Shown piece after piece: positions 45,613-54,612 of a DNA stretch of 64,000 nucleotides (position 1 is the stretch's first letter; each line of letters starts with the position of its first letter). Location: positions 1 through 64,000 of the forward strand of contig CAWGRQ010000033.1 in the NCBI GenBank assembly GCA_963824985.1, given 5' to 3'. The translations under genes and the position numbers were made by a program. The DNA is from JAFNAG01 sp963824985. Lineage in GTDB: Bacteria; Acidobacteriota; UBA6911. The notes beneath the pieces are model-generated. The model did no database searches. It had not been told where the DNA came from and worked only from the letters and a program-made list of their open reading frames with translations.

Positions 45613-46284
45613 ATGATCGTCCTGGAAAAGGTCAGCAAGACATACCCGGTGGGGCGAATGGACCGCGTGGTTGCGCTGCAGGAAGTCAATCTGGAGATCG
45701 CGCGAGGCTCGTTTCTCGTCATCACCGGGCGGTCCGGCTCCGGGAAGACCACACTGCTGAACCTGGTCGCCGGGCTGACCGGGCCCACAACCGGGCGGGT
45801 GTTGTTTGAAGGCACGGAGTGGAGGAGCCTGCCCGATCACCGTCAGGCGCTGGTGCGCAATCACAAAATCGGTTTCGCCTTCCAGTTTCCGAGCCTTCTG
45901 CCGTCCCTGACCGCTCTGGAAAACGTTGCGCTCCCGGCGATCTTTGATCACGGCCGGAGGCGCCGGGGCGCCTATGAACGCGCGCGGGAACTGCTCCGCT
46001 CCCTGGATCTGGGCGGCCGGCTTGCCGCCTTTCCGCGCCAGCTTTCCGCCGGCCAGCAGCAGAGACTTGTGATTGCGCGCGCGCTGCTGAACGAACCCGA
46101 ACTGCTGCTCGCAGATGAGCCGACCAGCGATCTGGACGAGCAGACCGAGTCTGAAATCATGGAACTGTTCAAACAGCTCCACGAGCGCACCGGAATCACG
46201 ATCGTCCTGGTGACCCATTCAAGCCAGCTGGTCCGCTACGGCACCCGATCGATCAAAATGGCGGACGGGCGCATCCTGCCGTGA
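45613..46284 (+). CDS. ABC transporter ATP-binding protein (MacB/LolD type)
   Basis: A 223-residue ATPase with Walker A GRSGSGKTT, Q-loop FAFQFPSLLPSLT, signature LSAGQQQRLVIARAL, Walker B LLLADEPTSDLD and H-loop VTHSSQLVR. It drives the permease of the same operon. ATG 45613 is 4 bp after the permease stop, with GGGAG inside the end of that gene. Confidence 0.93.
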   Translation: MIVLEKVSKTYPVGRMDRVVALQEVNLEIARGSFLVITGRSGSGKTTLLNLVAGLTGPTTGRVLFEGTEWRSLPDHRQALVRNHKIGFAFQFPSLLPSLTALENVALPAIFDHGRRRRGAYERARELLRSLDLGGRLAAFPRQLSAGQQQRLVIARALLNEPELLLADEPTSDLDEQTESEIMELFKQLHERTGITIVLVTHSSQLVRYGTRSIKMADGRILP

Positions 46285-46359
46285 GGATATTCCCGCTCTC
46301 CCGGCGACGACATATCCCGCCGCGCCGCCCCCCAGGTTTGTTGCTTCCGTAGTACCGAG

Positions 46360-46476
46360 ATTCATAAATACGCTAACATGTTTTTCAGGACGCGGAAGAA
46401 ACAACGCAGAAGCCGGCAAGCCCCGGGCGTGTCGGCATGCGGATCGTTGTTGCGCCATCCGTGTTTATCCGCGTCC
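46360..46476. repeat. Intergenic repeat, inverted copy A
   Basis: About 115 bp. Its reverse complement aligns along its length with 48893-48994 (shared stretches GGATGGCG, ACAACGATCCGC and TTTATGAAT, with insertions and substitutions). The pair flanks the S9 peptidase gene. GGACGCGGA...AAACGCGGATG words are frequent between genes in Solibacter-like genomes. Confidence 0.7.
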
Positions 46477-46486
46477 TAAGCGCGGA

Positions 46487-48827
46487 TCAGCGCTCGATCC
46501 GGTAGCCCTCCGGAGGCGCCATTCCCAGCAGGTGCCGCACGAAAAAGTCCCAGCGGCGGCGCACGAAATAGGGATCGTTCCCGAAGCCGTGAGCTGCATT
46601 CGGCATGATCACGAGATCAAAATCCTTCCCGGCTTGCACCAGCGCCGCCGCGAGCTTGAGCGTCGAAATCGGCGTGACGTTGTCGTCCACATCGCCGACC
46701 GCGAGCATCAGCTTTCCCTGCAGCTTGGGTGCCAGCGTGATGTTGCTCTGCTCTTCGTACCATTTTCCCGCCGGATATCCCATCCACTGTTCCACCCATC
46801 CCGCTTTATCCAGACGGTGATCGTGGTTCCCGGCGGACGAGACGGCGACCCTGTAAAATTCCGGATGCGTCAGCATGGCGTTGGTGGAGTTATAGCCGCC
46901 GGCGGAATGGCCATAGATGGCCACGCCGCGGGCCAGGTTGATGAATGGATACCGGGCGGCCAGCTGCTTCAGAGCCGCGATGTGGTCCGGCAGGCCGCCG
47001 TCGCCGAGGTTTTTATGCGACACGGCATGGAAGGCGTGAGAGCGCCCGTCGGTCCCCATGCCGTCGATCATGACGCACAGGAAGCCGAGTTCGGCCATGA
47101 CCTGGCAGCCGTTGCGGTAGGCCGCAAACGTCGCGGGAGCGAAGAAACTGTGCGGCCCGGCGTAGATCTGCTCGATGACGGCATATTTTTTTGCCGCATC
47201 AAAATTTGCCGGGCGCCAAAGCACGCCGTAGACATCCGTCTGGCCGTCTCTCCCCTTTGCCTTGAAACGTTCCGGCTGCTTCCAGCCGCTCGCGACCAGC
47301 TTCGAAATGTCGGTCTTCTCCAGCTCCATGATTACGGAACCGTCGGCAGCCTTGCGCAGTACCGACACGGGCGGCAGATCGACGCGCGAGTAAACATCCA
47401 CGAAGTATTTGCCGTCGGGCGAAAAGGAGACCTGGTGGTCGGCATTCTCCGGCGTGAGCAGCTTCAGGTTGGCGCCGTCGAAATTGATGCTGTACAGGTG
47501 GCGGAGGTATGGATCTTCGCCGGCCTCCTTGCCGCCGGCGCTGAAGTAGACCACGCGGTTCTGATCGTCGATCCGGTCCATGGAGCGCACCGCCCACTCG
47601 CCGCCCGTGATCCGGTTCTTCACCGCGCCGGTCGCGGCGTCGTGAAGGTAGATGTGGTTCCATCCGTCCCGCTCCGAAGTCATGACGATTTCGGCATCGT
47701 TGTTGACGAAACGCGTCTGGAACTTGGAGGCTTCGACATAATCTTCCGGATGTTCGTCGATGATGGTCCGGAGTTTCCCGGTGGCGGCATCGGCCGCCAG
47801 CAGCCGGATGCGCGAGAAGCCGCGTTCTTCCTGCCGGAAGTAGATCTCGCGGCCGTTCTTGAACCAGGAGGCATTCATGCCGCCGCCGTACAGAATCTGC
47901 TGCGGCGCGTCCACGTCCGCGCGCCTTCCGGTCTTGACGTCGATGATCAGCGGGGTCGCCGTCGGCAGCACCGGGGCGGAAGGGTAGGCATAGGCATAGG
48001 TGTAGGCGAGAGGGAGGAATCGGTTCGGCGGAGAGACTTGAAATGCATAGGCGGGAGGCGCCGACCGCATGTCAAGTCGAAAGGTGGCGATTCTGGCGGA
48101 ATCGGGGGACCAGCTCACCATGGCGCCCTGCGGTGTCGCCGGCACGCTTCCCGTGGCTCCAGTGGCTTCGCGCACCAGATCGCCCAGGTTCTTCCAGCCT
48201 GTCGCATAGGGCTGGAGCTCGGTGCCGTCCGTCGTAAGCTGGAACTCCTGGCCGGAAATCAGGGTGCGGACCCAGAGATTGCAGTCGCGGACAAAGGCAA
48301 CGTAGACTCCGTCGGGCGATCGGCCCGGTTCCCGCGGCTCGCCTGATCCGTCGCCGCCGCGGCGGCCTCCGCCCCCGGCGCCCGCCGGCCGCGGCCGGGC
48401 GGGCCCGCGCGAGGTGCAGCCTCCGGCGGCGGAGATTGCAGCTCCAGCGTGTCCCCTCGGCGTCCACTTCAATCTCTCCTCCGGCGGCCAGCGTGAAGTC
48501 GTCGAAGGGCAGGGTCCGCGCGCCGTAGGTCCTGCCGGTGGCCTTCGACAAGGCGGCAGCCATCTTTTCATGGTCGAAGGCCGGCGCGCGCGTATTGCGC
48601 TCGGCGTCCACCATCAGGAATTCTTTCGCGTCGCCCACGGTCTTGCGATACCACATGCGGGGACTCTGGCGGATCCAGTTCGGCGTGACCGTGCCATCGA
48701 TCAGGAGTTTCCCGAGCGAGCCTTTCATGACCTGTTCCGCTTTCTGATAGTCGGCACGCGTCCCCTGGGATCGGGCCGCCCCGGTGAGCAGCAGGAATGC
48801 AACTGCGATTATTTCAAGACGCCTCAT
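46487..48827 (-). pseudogene. DPP-IV-like S9 peptidase with one frameshift
   Basis: About 780 residues when both frames are joined. ATG 48827 gives a signal peptide (MRRLEIIAVAFLLLTGAARS) and the family start ADYQKAEQVMKG. Near 48435, in a very GC-rich tract, the frame shifts and the rest continues intact to 46487: FVRDCNLWVR, the propeller, then GHSAGGYNSTNAML (nucleophile), VDDNVTP (Asp) and AAHGFG (His). Prolyl oligopeptidase-family enzymes cleave dipeptides after Pro in the periplasm. Either a real pseudogene or a base-call slip. Confidence 0.85.
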
Positions 48828-48892
48828 GATTCACCTCTCGATGTCCGGATGGGGATTCCACTCATACGATGACGAATTCTCGGGACGCGGAC

Positions 48893-48994
48893 AAACGCGG
48901 ATGGCGCGACAACGATCCGCGCGCCAACGCGCCCCGGGCGCGTTGGCCTGCGTTCATCGGCGTCCCGAAAACTATGTTGCCATGTTTATGAATC
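48893..48994. repeat. Intergenic repeat, inverted copy B
   Basis: About 100 bp, inverted relative to copy A at 46360-46476. It ends at the stop codon of the FAD-dependent oxidoreductase gene. Confidence 0.7.
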
Positions 48995-50388
48995 TAAGGA
49001 TTTCGCTCTTTCGGTTCCAGGTCGACGCCATCGGCGCGCAACCGGTCCTGGAGTTCCGCCACCTTGACTTCGCGCGGCTGGATGCCTCTCTTGACCGCGA
49101 TCGCCGCCGCGAGAGCCGCGGCGTGCCCCGTGGCCATGCAATTTCCCATGCTCTTGGCAGCCGCGGCGGCGACGTGGGTCGTGGAGATGCAGCGGCCGGC
49201 CACCAGCAGGCCGTCGACCTTTTCCGGCACGATTGCCCGGTAGGGCACATCGTGGGTTCTCATCGAACCGCCGGGGCCGCCGATCTCGCCTCCGGGATCC
49301 ATGAGTCCGCTCCTCCAGGCGATGGTGTCTTGGAATTTCCGACCCGTGCGTGCGTCCTCTTCGGTGATGACATAAATGCCCTTGACACGCCGGCTTTCCC
49401 GGACGCTGACCTGCGGCCCGCCGGCGACCCACTCGATCTGACTGATGTCGGGATTGCTCGATTCGCGCAGCGCCTGGGCCATCTGGAGCGCCTGGCGGCG
49501 GCTGTTGCACTCGGCTTTGGTGCGCTCGAGCGGATCGGTAACGTCGATGCGACCCATGTCGGCGGTTCCGGAGTGATTGATGAACCAGCTGCTGCTGCGC
49601 ACGATGGGCCGGATCTCGAGGAACCCGGAAGGGATGAGAGGGTATTTCTTCCTGCCGTTGCGGATGGCCGCCGAAATGTCGGCTGCCCGCACCTTGTTCT
49701 TGTCGAGGTTCGTGATCGCCAGGCCGAGCGTCATCGGCATCAGGCTTTTGGGATCGGTCATGGTCTCGGCGCCCGAATAGAACGCCACATCCCCGTCGCC
49801 GGTGCAGTCGATGACGGCCCCGGCGCGGATGGCCATCAAGCCGCGCTTGGTTCCGATCACTGCCCCGACCACGCGGTTCTTTTCCACCACGGCGTCCACG
49901 GCGCGCACATGCACCAGGTAACGGGCCCCGACCGATTCCAGGGCATCGAGGACGGCGACCTTCAGGTATTCCACGTTGCACCAGAGCTCGTGCCCGTGCA
50001 CGGTGCCGATGACCACGGCCTGGTCACCGAGAGCCACCAGCTTGTCGACGAGGAGTTCGTGTACCGCCGAGCGCGGTTTGCCCCCGGGACGAATCTGATT
50101 GATCTCCATGCCGAGCATCCAGGAGGCCACGCCGCCGAAAAACGAGTGGTTCTCGATCAGCAGCGTTTTGGCGCCGGTGCGCGCCGCCCCAAGCGCCGCG
50201 CCGATGCCGGCCGGCCCGCCCCCCACCACCAGGATGTCCACGGTATCGAGCACCGGGTATGACGAAGAGGTCCGCCCGCCGGCGACCTGGGCCGATATGC
50301 CGGTCCCCGATCCGGCCGCCATCGCGCCGACCCCTGCCATTCCCGTCTGTATGAAGCCCCGCCTTGATATATCCCGACGTTTTGCCAT
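48994..50388 (-). CDS. FAD-dependent oxidoreductase with Tat signal
   Basis: A 464-residue protein. The N-terminus is a Tat-type leader (RRDISRRGFIQTGMAGVGAMAAG). FAD-binding Rossmann motif: ILVVGGGPAGIGAALGAARTG near residue 50, with a second conserved GAVIDCTGDGDVAFYSG and the C-terminal GGRCISTTHVAAAAAKSMG. It matches the FAD_oxidored (PF12831) group of secreted or periplasmic enzymes. The substrate is unknown. It lies between two S9 peptidase genes on the same strand and may share transcription with them. Confidence 0.85.
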   Translation of the reverse strand: MAKRRDISRRGFIQTGMAGVGAMAAGSGTGISAQVAGGRTSSSYPVLDTVDILVVGGGPAGIGAALGAARTGAKTLLIENHSFFGGVASWMLGMEINQIRPGGKPRSAVHELLVDKLVALGDQAVVIGTVHGHELWCNVEYLKVAVLDALESVGARYLVHVRAVDAVVEKNRVVGAVIGTKRGLMAIRAGAVIDCTGDGDVAFYSGAETMTDPKSLMPMTLGLAITNLDKNKVRAADISAAIRNGRKKYPLIPSGFLEIRPIVRSSSWFINHSGTADMGRIDVTDPLERTKAECNSRRQALQMAQALRESSNPDISQIEWVAGGPQVSVRESRRVKGIYVITEEDARTGRKFQDTIAWRSGLMDPGGEIGGPGGSMRTHDVPYRAIVPEKVDGLLVAGRCISTTHVAAAAAKSMGNCMATGHAAALAAAIAVKRGIQPREVKVAELQDRLRADGVDLEPKERNP

Positions 50389-50529
50389 TGCCTGCCCCCT
50401 TCATCTGATGAATTATGGAATTCTGCCTTGTTACCTTTCAGAGGCTGCAGAAGACTGGTTCCCACGATATCAGGTTTTCTTACCCGGATTATCACATGCC
50501 CCACGGGATCGTCCTCCGGGACCGATCCC

Positions 50530-52881
50530 TTATCGGACGACGGGGGGTTGCTGCATCAGGTACTCTTTGGGCGGCTCAACCCCCAACAGCCACCTGACGA
50601 AGTAATCCCAGCGCCGGCGCATCATGTAGGCCGACATGGTGCCGAAGCCGTGCGCCTGGTTGGGCAGCATCAGCAGATCGAAATCCTTGTTTGCCTTGAT
50701 CAGGGCATCGACCACCAGCAGCGTGTTGTACGGAGGAACATTGTTGTCCATGGTGCCGTGGGCGAGCAGCAGGTGCCCCTTGAGGTTCTTGGCGACATTC
50801 TGATTTGCCTCGGCATCGTAGTTGTCGCTGCCGTCGGCGTTTTTGACCAGCAGCCCCTGATATCTTTCTCCCCAGTCGTCTTCGTATTCCCTCTGGTCGT
50901 GGTTGCCGGACTCGGCGATCCCGACCTTGAAGAAATCAGGGTAGCGGAACATGGCGTCGGCCGTGATGAAGCCGCCGCCGGAATGCCCCCACATCGCCGC
51001 CCGGTCAATGTCGATCCAGGGGTTTTTGGCGGCCAGCTCCTTCATGCCCGCCACCTGGTCGGGAATCGTGTTGTCCCGTCCCATGGCGCCGTAGTATGCG
51101 TCGTGGAAGGACTTCGAGCGGTCCGGAGTTCCCATGCCGTCGATCGTGACCACGACGAAGCCGAGCTCGGCCAGCGCCTGGCGGTCTCCGCGCGCCGCCG
51201 AGAACGAGCGCGACCCGGTGCTCCCCGATTGCGGACCGGGATAGGCATTATTAATGATCGGGTACTTCCGGGAGGGATCGAAATTGGTCGGCCGGAACAT
51301 GAGGCCGTAAAGGTCGGTCTTGCCGTCGCGCGCCTTCACGGTGATCGGAATCGGAGGCTTCCAGCCGGTGGCGAGCAGCTTCGCGATATCGGCCTTCTCA
51401 AGCGCTATGATCTCTTTGCCCTCCCGGTCCCTCAGGACGACCATGGGCGGCACGTCCGGTTTTGACCAGGTGTCCACCAGGAACTGCCCGGACGGCGACA
51501 GCTGCACGGTATGGTCGCCATCGTCGGAAGTCAGGCTGGCATTGCCGGTGCCGTCCATGGAAATCCGGTACAGGTGCCGGAAGTAAGGGTCCTGCCCCTT
51601 TTCCCGCCCGAGCGCCGTGTACCAGATGGTCCGCGTTTTTTCGTCGACACGGGCGATCTGGGTTACGGGCCCCTCGCCGGTGGTGATTTTGTTTTTGAGT
51701 TTTCCGGAGGCGAGATCGTAGAGGTACAGCTGTCCCCAGTCGTCGCGCTGCGAGTACCAGATCACTTCCCGGGCCGGCCAGAGCACCTGCCACCCGGTGC
51801 GCGATTCGAAGTGCGTGGCGACGGTCTCCTCGAAGACCGTACCCACCACTCCGGTAACGGCATCGGCGACGCGGAGCACGGCCTGCTTGTGGTCGCGTGA
51901 CGTGGAAGCGAAAGCGAGCTGGGTCGCGTCGGGACTCCACTGGATGTCGCGCAGGCTGAAATTGTCGCCGAGCGTCGCGCGATGGTAATCGGGGGGCATT
52001 TGCAGGCGTACGATGCGGGGCCCATCGACCTCGATGATGACCCGGTGCATCATCGCGACCTCAGGATCTCCCGGGAGCGGATATTTCCAGGCGCGCAGGA
52101 CGGGGTGGCCCACTTTGGTTTCCACGAGGTACATGTCGCCGACCTTGCGCTCGTCCTGCTGGCAGGTCGCGATCTTTTTCGAATCGGGGGACCAGAGGCC
52201 GATCGCGCGATCGCTGCCGGTCCAGCCGGCGTTGTCGGTGGCATACCCGAAATCCTTGACGCCGTCCGTGGTGAGCGGTTTCTCCTGGCCGGACGCCACG
52301 TCGCGCACCCAGAGATTCCAGTCACGGATGAAGGCGGCGCGTTTTCCGTCTGGGGAGGTCACCGCGTTGCCCCCTCCTTGTCCGCCGCCGCCCCCGCCAG
52401 CCCGCCCGCCGCGCCCGCCCCCTCGAGCGCCGGTGGCGTCCCCGATGGCCCGCAACATGTTTGCACCGGGATCATACGACCAGCGGCGCGTGCCGGCATT
52501 GAACGAAATCGTCCTGCCGTCCGCCGAGAACTCGATGGACTCAAACGGGAGCTGGTAGGCGCTGTATTTCTCGCCGGAGGCGGACGACAGCGCCGCCGCC
52601 AGCCGGGCGTGGTCGAAAGCCGGCGCTTTGGTCCGGGCGACGGGATTCACGAGTAGGAACTGGGCTCCTTCCGCGGTCGTGCTGCGATACCAGAAGCGTT
52701 CGTCGGGGAGCCAGCTTGCCGAGACGCTGCCTCCGACGACCAGTGGGTTTACCGCCGGCCCGAGCATCTTTTCGGCGCGGGCATAGTCTTCCTTCGTCAC
52801 CGCCGGCTGTGTTTGCGCTGCTGCCGGCGCCGTGCCGGCAATGAGAAGAGCGAGTACTGCGGACCATAACCTGAATCGCAT
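50530..52881 (-). CDS. DPP-IV-like S9 peptidase, intact
   Basis: A 783-residue protein with a signal peptide (WSAVLALLIAGTAPAAAQ). The propeller carries a Gly-rich insert (GGGRGGRAGGGGGGQGGG near residue 155). The catalytic domain is complete: GHSGGGFITADAM, TMDNNVP and NQAHGFG. Full family length. It probably acts in the periplasm on Pro-containing peptides. The intact neighbour makes the frameshifted paralogue at 46487-48827 easier to judge. Confidence 0.92.
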   Translation of the reverse strand: MRFRLWSAVLALLIAGTAPAAAQTQPAVTKEDYARAEKMLGPAVNPLVVGGSVSASWLPDERFWYRSTTAEGAQFLLVNPVARTKAPAFDHARLAAALSSASGEKYSAYQLPFESIEFSADGRTISFNAGTRRWSYDPGANMLRAIGDATGARGGGRGGRAGGGGGGQGGGNAVTSPDGKRAAFIRDWNLWVRDVASGQEKPLTTDGVKDFGYATDNAGWTGSDRAIGLWSPDSKKIATCQQDERKVGDMYLVETKVGHPVLRAWKYPLPGDPEVAMMHRVIIEVDGPRIVRLQMPPDYHRATLGDNFSLRDIQWSPDATQLAFASTSRDHKQAVLRVADAVTGVVGTVFEETVATHFESRTGWQVLWPAREVIWYSQRDDWGQLYLYDLASGKLKNKITTGEGPVTQIARVDEKTRTIWYTALGREKGQDPYFRHLYRISMDGTGNASLTSDDGDHTVQLSPSGQFLVDTWSKPDVPPMVVLRDREGKEIIALEKADIAKLLATGWKPPIPITVKARDGKTDLYGLMFRPTNFDPSRKYPIINNAYPGPQSGSTGSRSFSAARGDRQALAELGFVVVTIDGMGTPDRSKSFHDAYYGAMGRDNTIPDQVAGMKELAAKNPWIDIDRAAMWGHSGGGFITADAMFRYPDFFKVGIAESGNHDQREYEDDWGERYQGLLVKNADGSDNYDAEANQNVAKNLKGHLLLAHGTMDNNVPPYNTLLVVDALIKANKDFDLLMLPNQAHGFGTMSAYMMRRRWDYFVRWLLGVEPPKEYLMQQPPVVR

Positions 52882-53120
52882 AGGAGCCCCCGTTCGGTTG
52901 TTACGGTTTGCTCATAATGAGTGCGGCCCAAAATATCACCATTCCGGGCGGCGAGCAGCCAAAATTTCTCCGGGTGCAACGGGGCCGCGCGCCTTTCGGC
53001 GAAAGAGGCCGGTTTGCCGCCCGGAGCACAGTGTTTCCTGGGTGCCGGACCCATTGAGTCCTCGCCGCGCAAAATGCCGGATTCTCCACGACGGCGGATT
53101 CTGTCATAATCCTTCCCCTT

Positions 53121-54035
53121 ATGCAGAAGAGAACCACGTATGCGGTACTGGCGCTCGTCGCAACGATCCTGTCGTGGGGAAGCATCCCGCTTTTCCTCAA
53201 ATATTTTACCGTCTATCTGGACGCCTGGACGGTGAACGGAATCCGCTATATCGTCGGAGCCCTGTTGCTTTTGCCGGCGCTTCGCATGGGCGGCAATGCG
53301 GGCGCCGAGCGGTCGAACCTGTGGCGTAGCGCGCTGATCCCCTCGCTGGTTAACAGCATAGGCCAAGTCGGGTTTGCCCTCGTCCCCTACTTCCTCAGTG
53401 CCAGCCTCTTGGGCTTCGGCATTCGGGCCTCGTTTCTCTTCACCCTGGCCGGCAGCCTGTGGCTGCTTCCCGAGGAACGCTACCTGTTTTTCTCGCGCCT
53501 GTTCTGGGCGGGTGGGGCGCTTTGCGGCGCCGGGATCGTTGCTCTGTTCTGGGGATCGATCCACCAGGCGGCAGCTTCCGTCACCGGGTTGCTGATTCTC
53601 TTCGGGGATGCCGCGGCCTGGGGATTTTACGGAGTGACGGTGCGCAAATACATGCGCGGCCACCCGCCGCACCGCAGGTTTGCCGCGATCAGCGTCCTCA
53701 CGGCCGGAATCCTCACGGTCCTGATGCTGGCGTTTGGACGGGTTTCCGCGCTGGCAGAACAAAGTCCGGGGACTCTGGGCCTCCTGGTGCTGTCCGCCGG
53801 AATTGGTATTTCACTCGCGCACGTGCTCATGTACTACGTGCTCGACCACCTGGGTGCAATCATCGAGAGCGGCGCGGAAATGATGATGCCGTTTCTGACT
53901 TTCGGTGGCGCGGCCCTGCTTTTCGGCGAGCGTTTGACCGCACTTCAGTGGCTTGGGGGCCTCGGAGTGCTGGCCGGCTGCGCCCTGATGATTGGAGCCC
54001 ACGCGCGCCGGCCGAAGCCCGCGGCATTGGGATAG
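53121..54035 (+). CDS. EamA/DMT-family transporter
   Basis: A 304-residue membrane protein with about ten helices (YAVLALVATILSWGSIPLFL, GALLLLPALRMGG, LLGFGIRASFLFTLAGSLWLL, AEMMMPFLTFGGAALLFGERL). It is a drug/metabolite exporter of the EamA type; the substrate cannot be read. Its ATG is preceded by a weak AT-rich site. It is convergent with no neighbour and 137 bp from the ferredoxin gene. Confidence 0.9.
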   Translation: MQKRTTYAVLALVATILSWGSIPLFLKYFTVYLDAWTVNGIRYIVGALLLLPALRMGGNAGAERSNLWRSALIPSLVNSIGQVGFALVPYFLSASLLGFGIRASFLFTLAGSLWLLPEERYLFFSRLFWAGGALCGAGIVALFWGSIHQAAASVTGLLILFGDAAAWGFYGVTVRKYMRGHPPHRRFAAISVLTAGILTVLMLAFGRVSALAEQSPGTLGLLVLSAGIGISLAHVLMYYVLDHLGAIIESGAEMMMPFLTFGGAALLFGERLTALQWLGGLGVLAGCALMIGAHARRPKPAALG

Positions 54036-54172
54036 AATTCCGGGACATGAGGCCCCGTGCTTTCGGCTTGTCCTGCCGGCGGGAATATCCTATATTTTGG
54101 TTCCCTTCCCAGGATGCGAGTCGAGCCTGCGAGGTCTGTTCAGGCTGACCCCAAATGTGGAGATGTTCGAGA

Positions 54173-54598
54173 ATGAAGCAACTGCGGATCGACCTGAGCA
54201 AATGCGATGCGGGCCGGCAGACCTGCCGGCACGAGTGCGAAGCCGACTGTGCCCGGAGAGTTTTCAAAATCGATGATCCCGCGCTGGCCGCGCTTCACAT
54301 CCGGGAGCTGGAGGACGGAAGCGGCGTCGCCATCCTGTGCGACCAGTGCGGGGACTGCGTGGTGGTCTGCCCGGCGGACGCGCTTTCCCGCAACAAGTTG
54401 GGCGTGGTGATGATCGACAAGAAAACCTGCGTTGGCTGCTACACCTGCATCGGCTTTTGCGAGCGCGGAGCCTTTGAGCGCCGGCCCGGCGTGGTTGTCC
54501 CCTACAAGTGCACATCGTGCGGCATCTGCGTGAAGGCCTGCCCGCACGGCGCCCTCGAGATCGTCGAAGTCCTCGAACCGGCCTACCGGATCATTTGA
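54173..54598 (+). CDS. Polyferredoxin-type electron carrier for the AOR
   Basis: A 141-residue protein from ATG 54173 with a GGAGATG site. Three 4Fe-4S motifs are visible: CDQCGDCVVVCP, CVGCYTCIGFCE and CTSCGICVKACP, with two extra Cys pairs near the start (CDAGRQTCRHECEADC). It is a cytoplasmic electron carrier placed 14 bp before the aldehyde ferredoxin oxidoreductase gene, like the ferredoxin subunits that accompany AOR and BamBC enzymes. Confidence 0.92.
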   Translation: MKQLRIDLSKCDAGRQTCRHECEADCARRVFKIDDPALAALHIRELEDGSGVAILCDQCGDCVVVCPADALSRNKLGVVMIDKKTCVGCYTCIGFCERGAFERRPGVVVPYKCTSCGICVKACPHGALEIVEVLEPAYRII

Positions 54599-54612
54599 CA
54601 CAGGAGCACGAA

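Noticed and set aside
46532..48346. 604-codon plus-strand frame
   Set aside because: Antisense shadow of the S9 peptidase, due to GC-rich codon bias.
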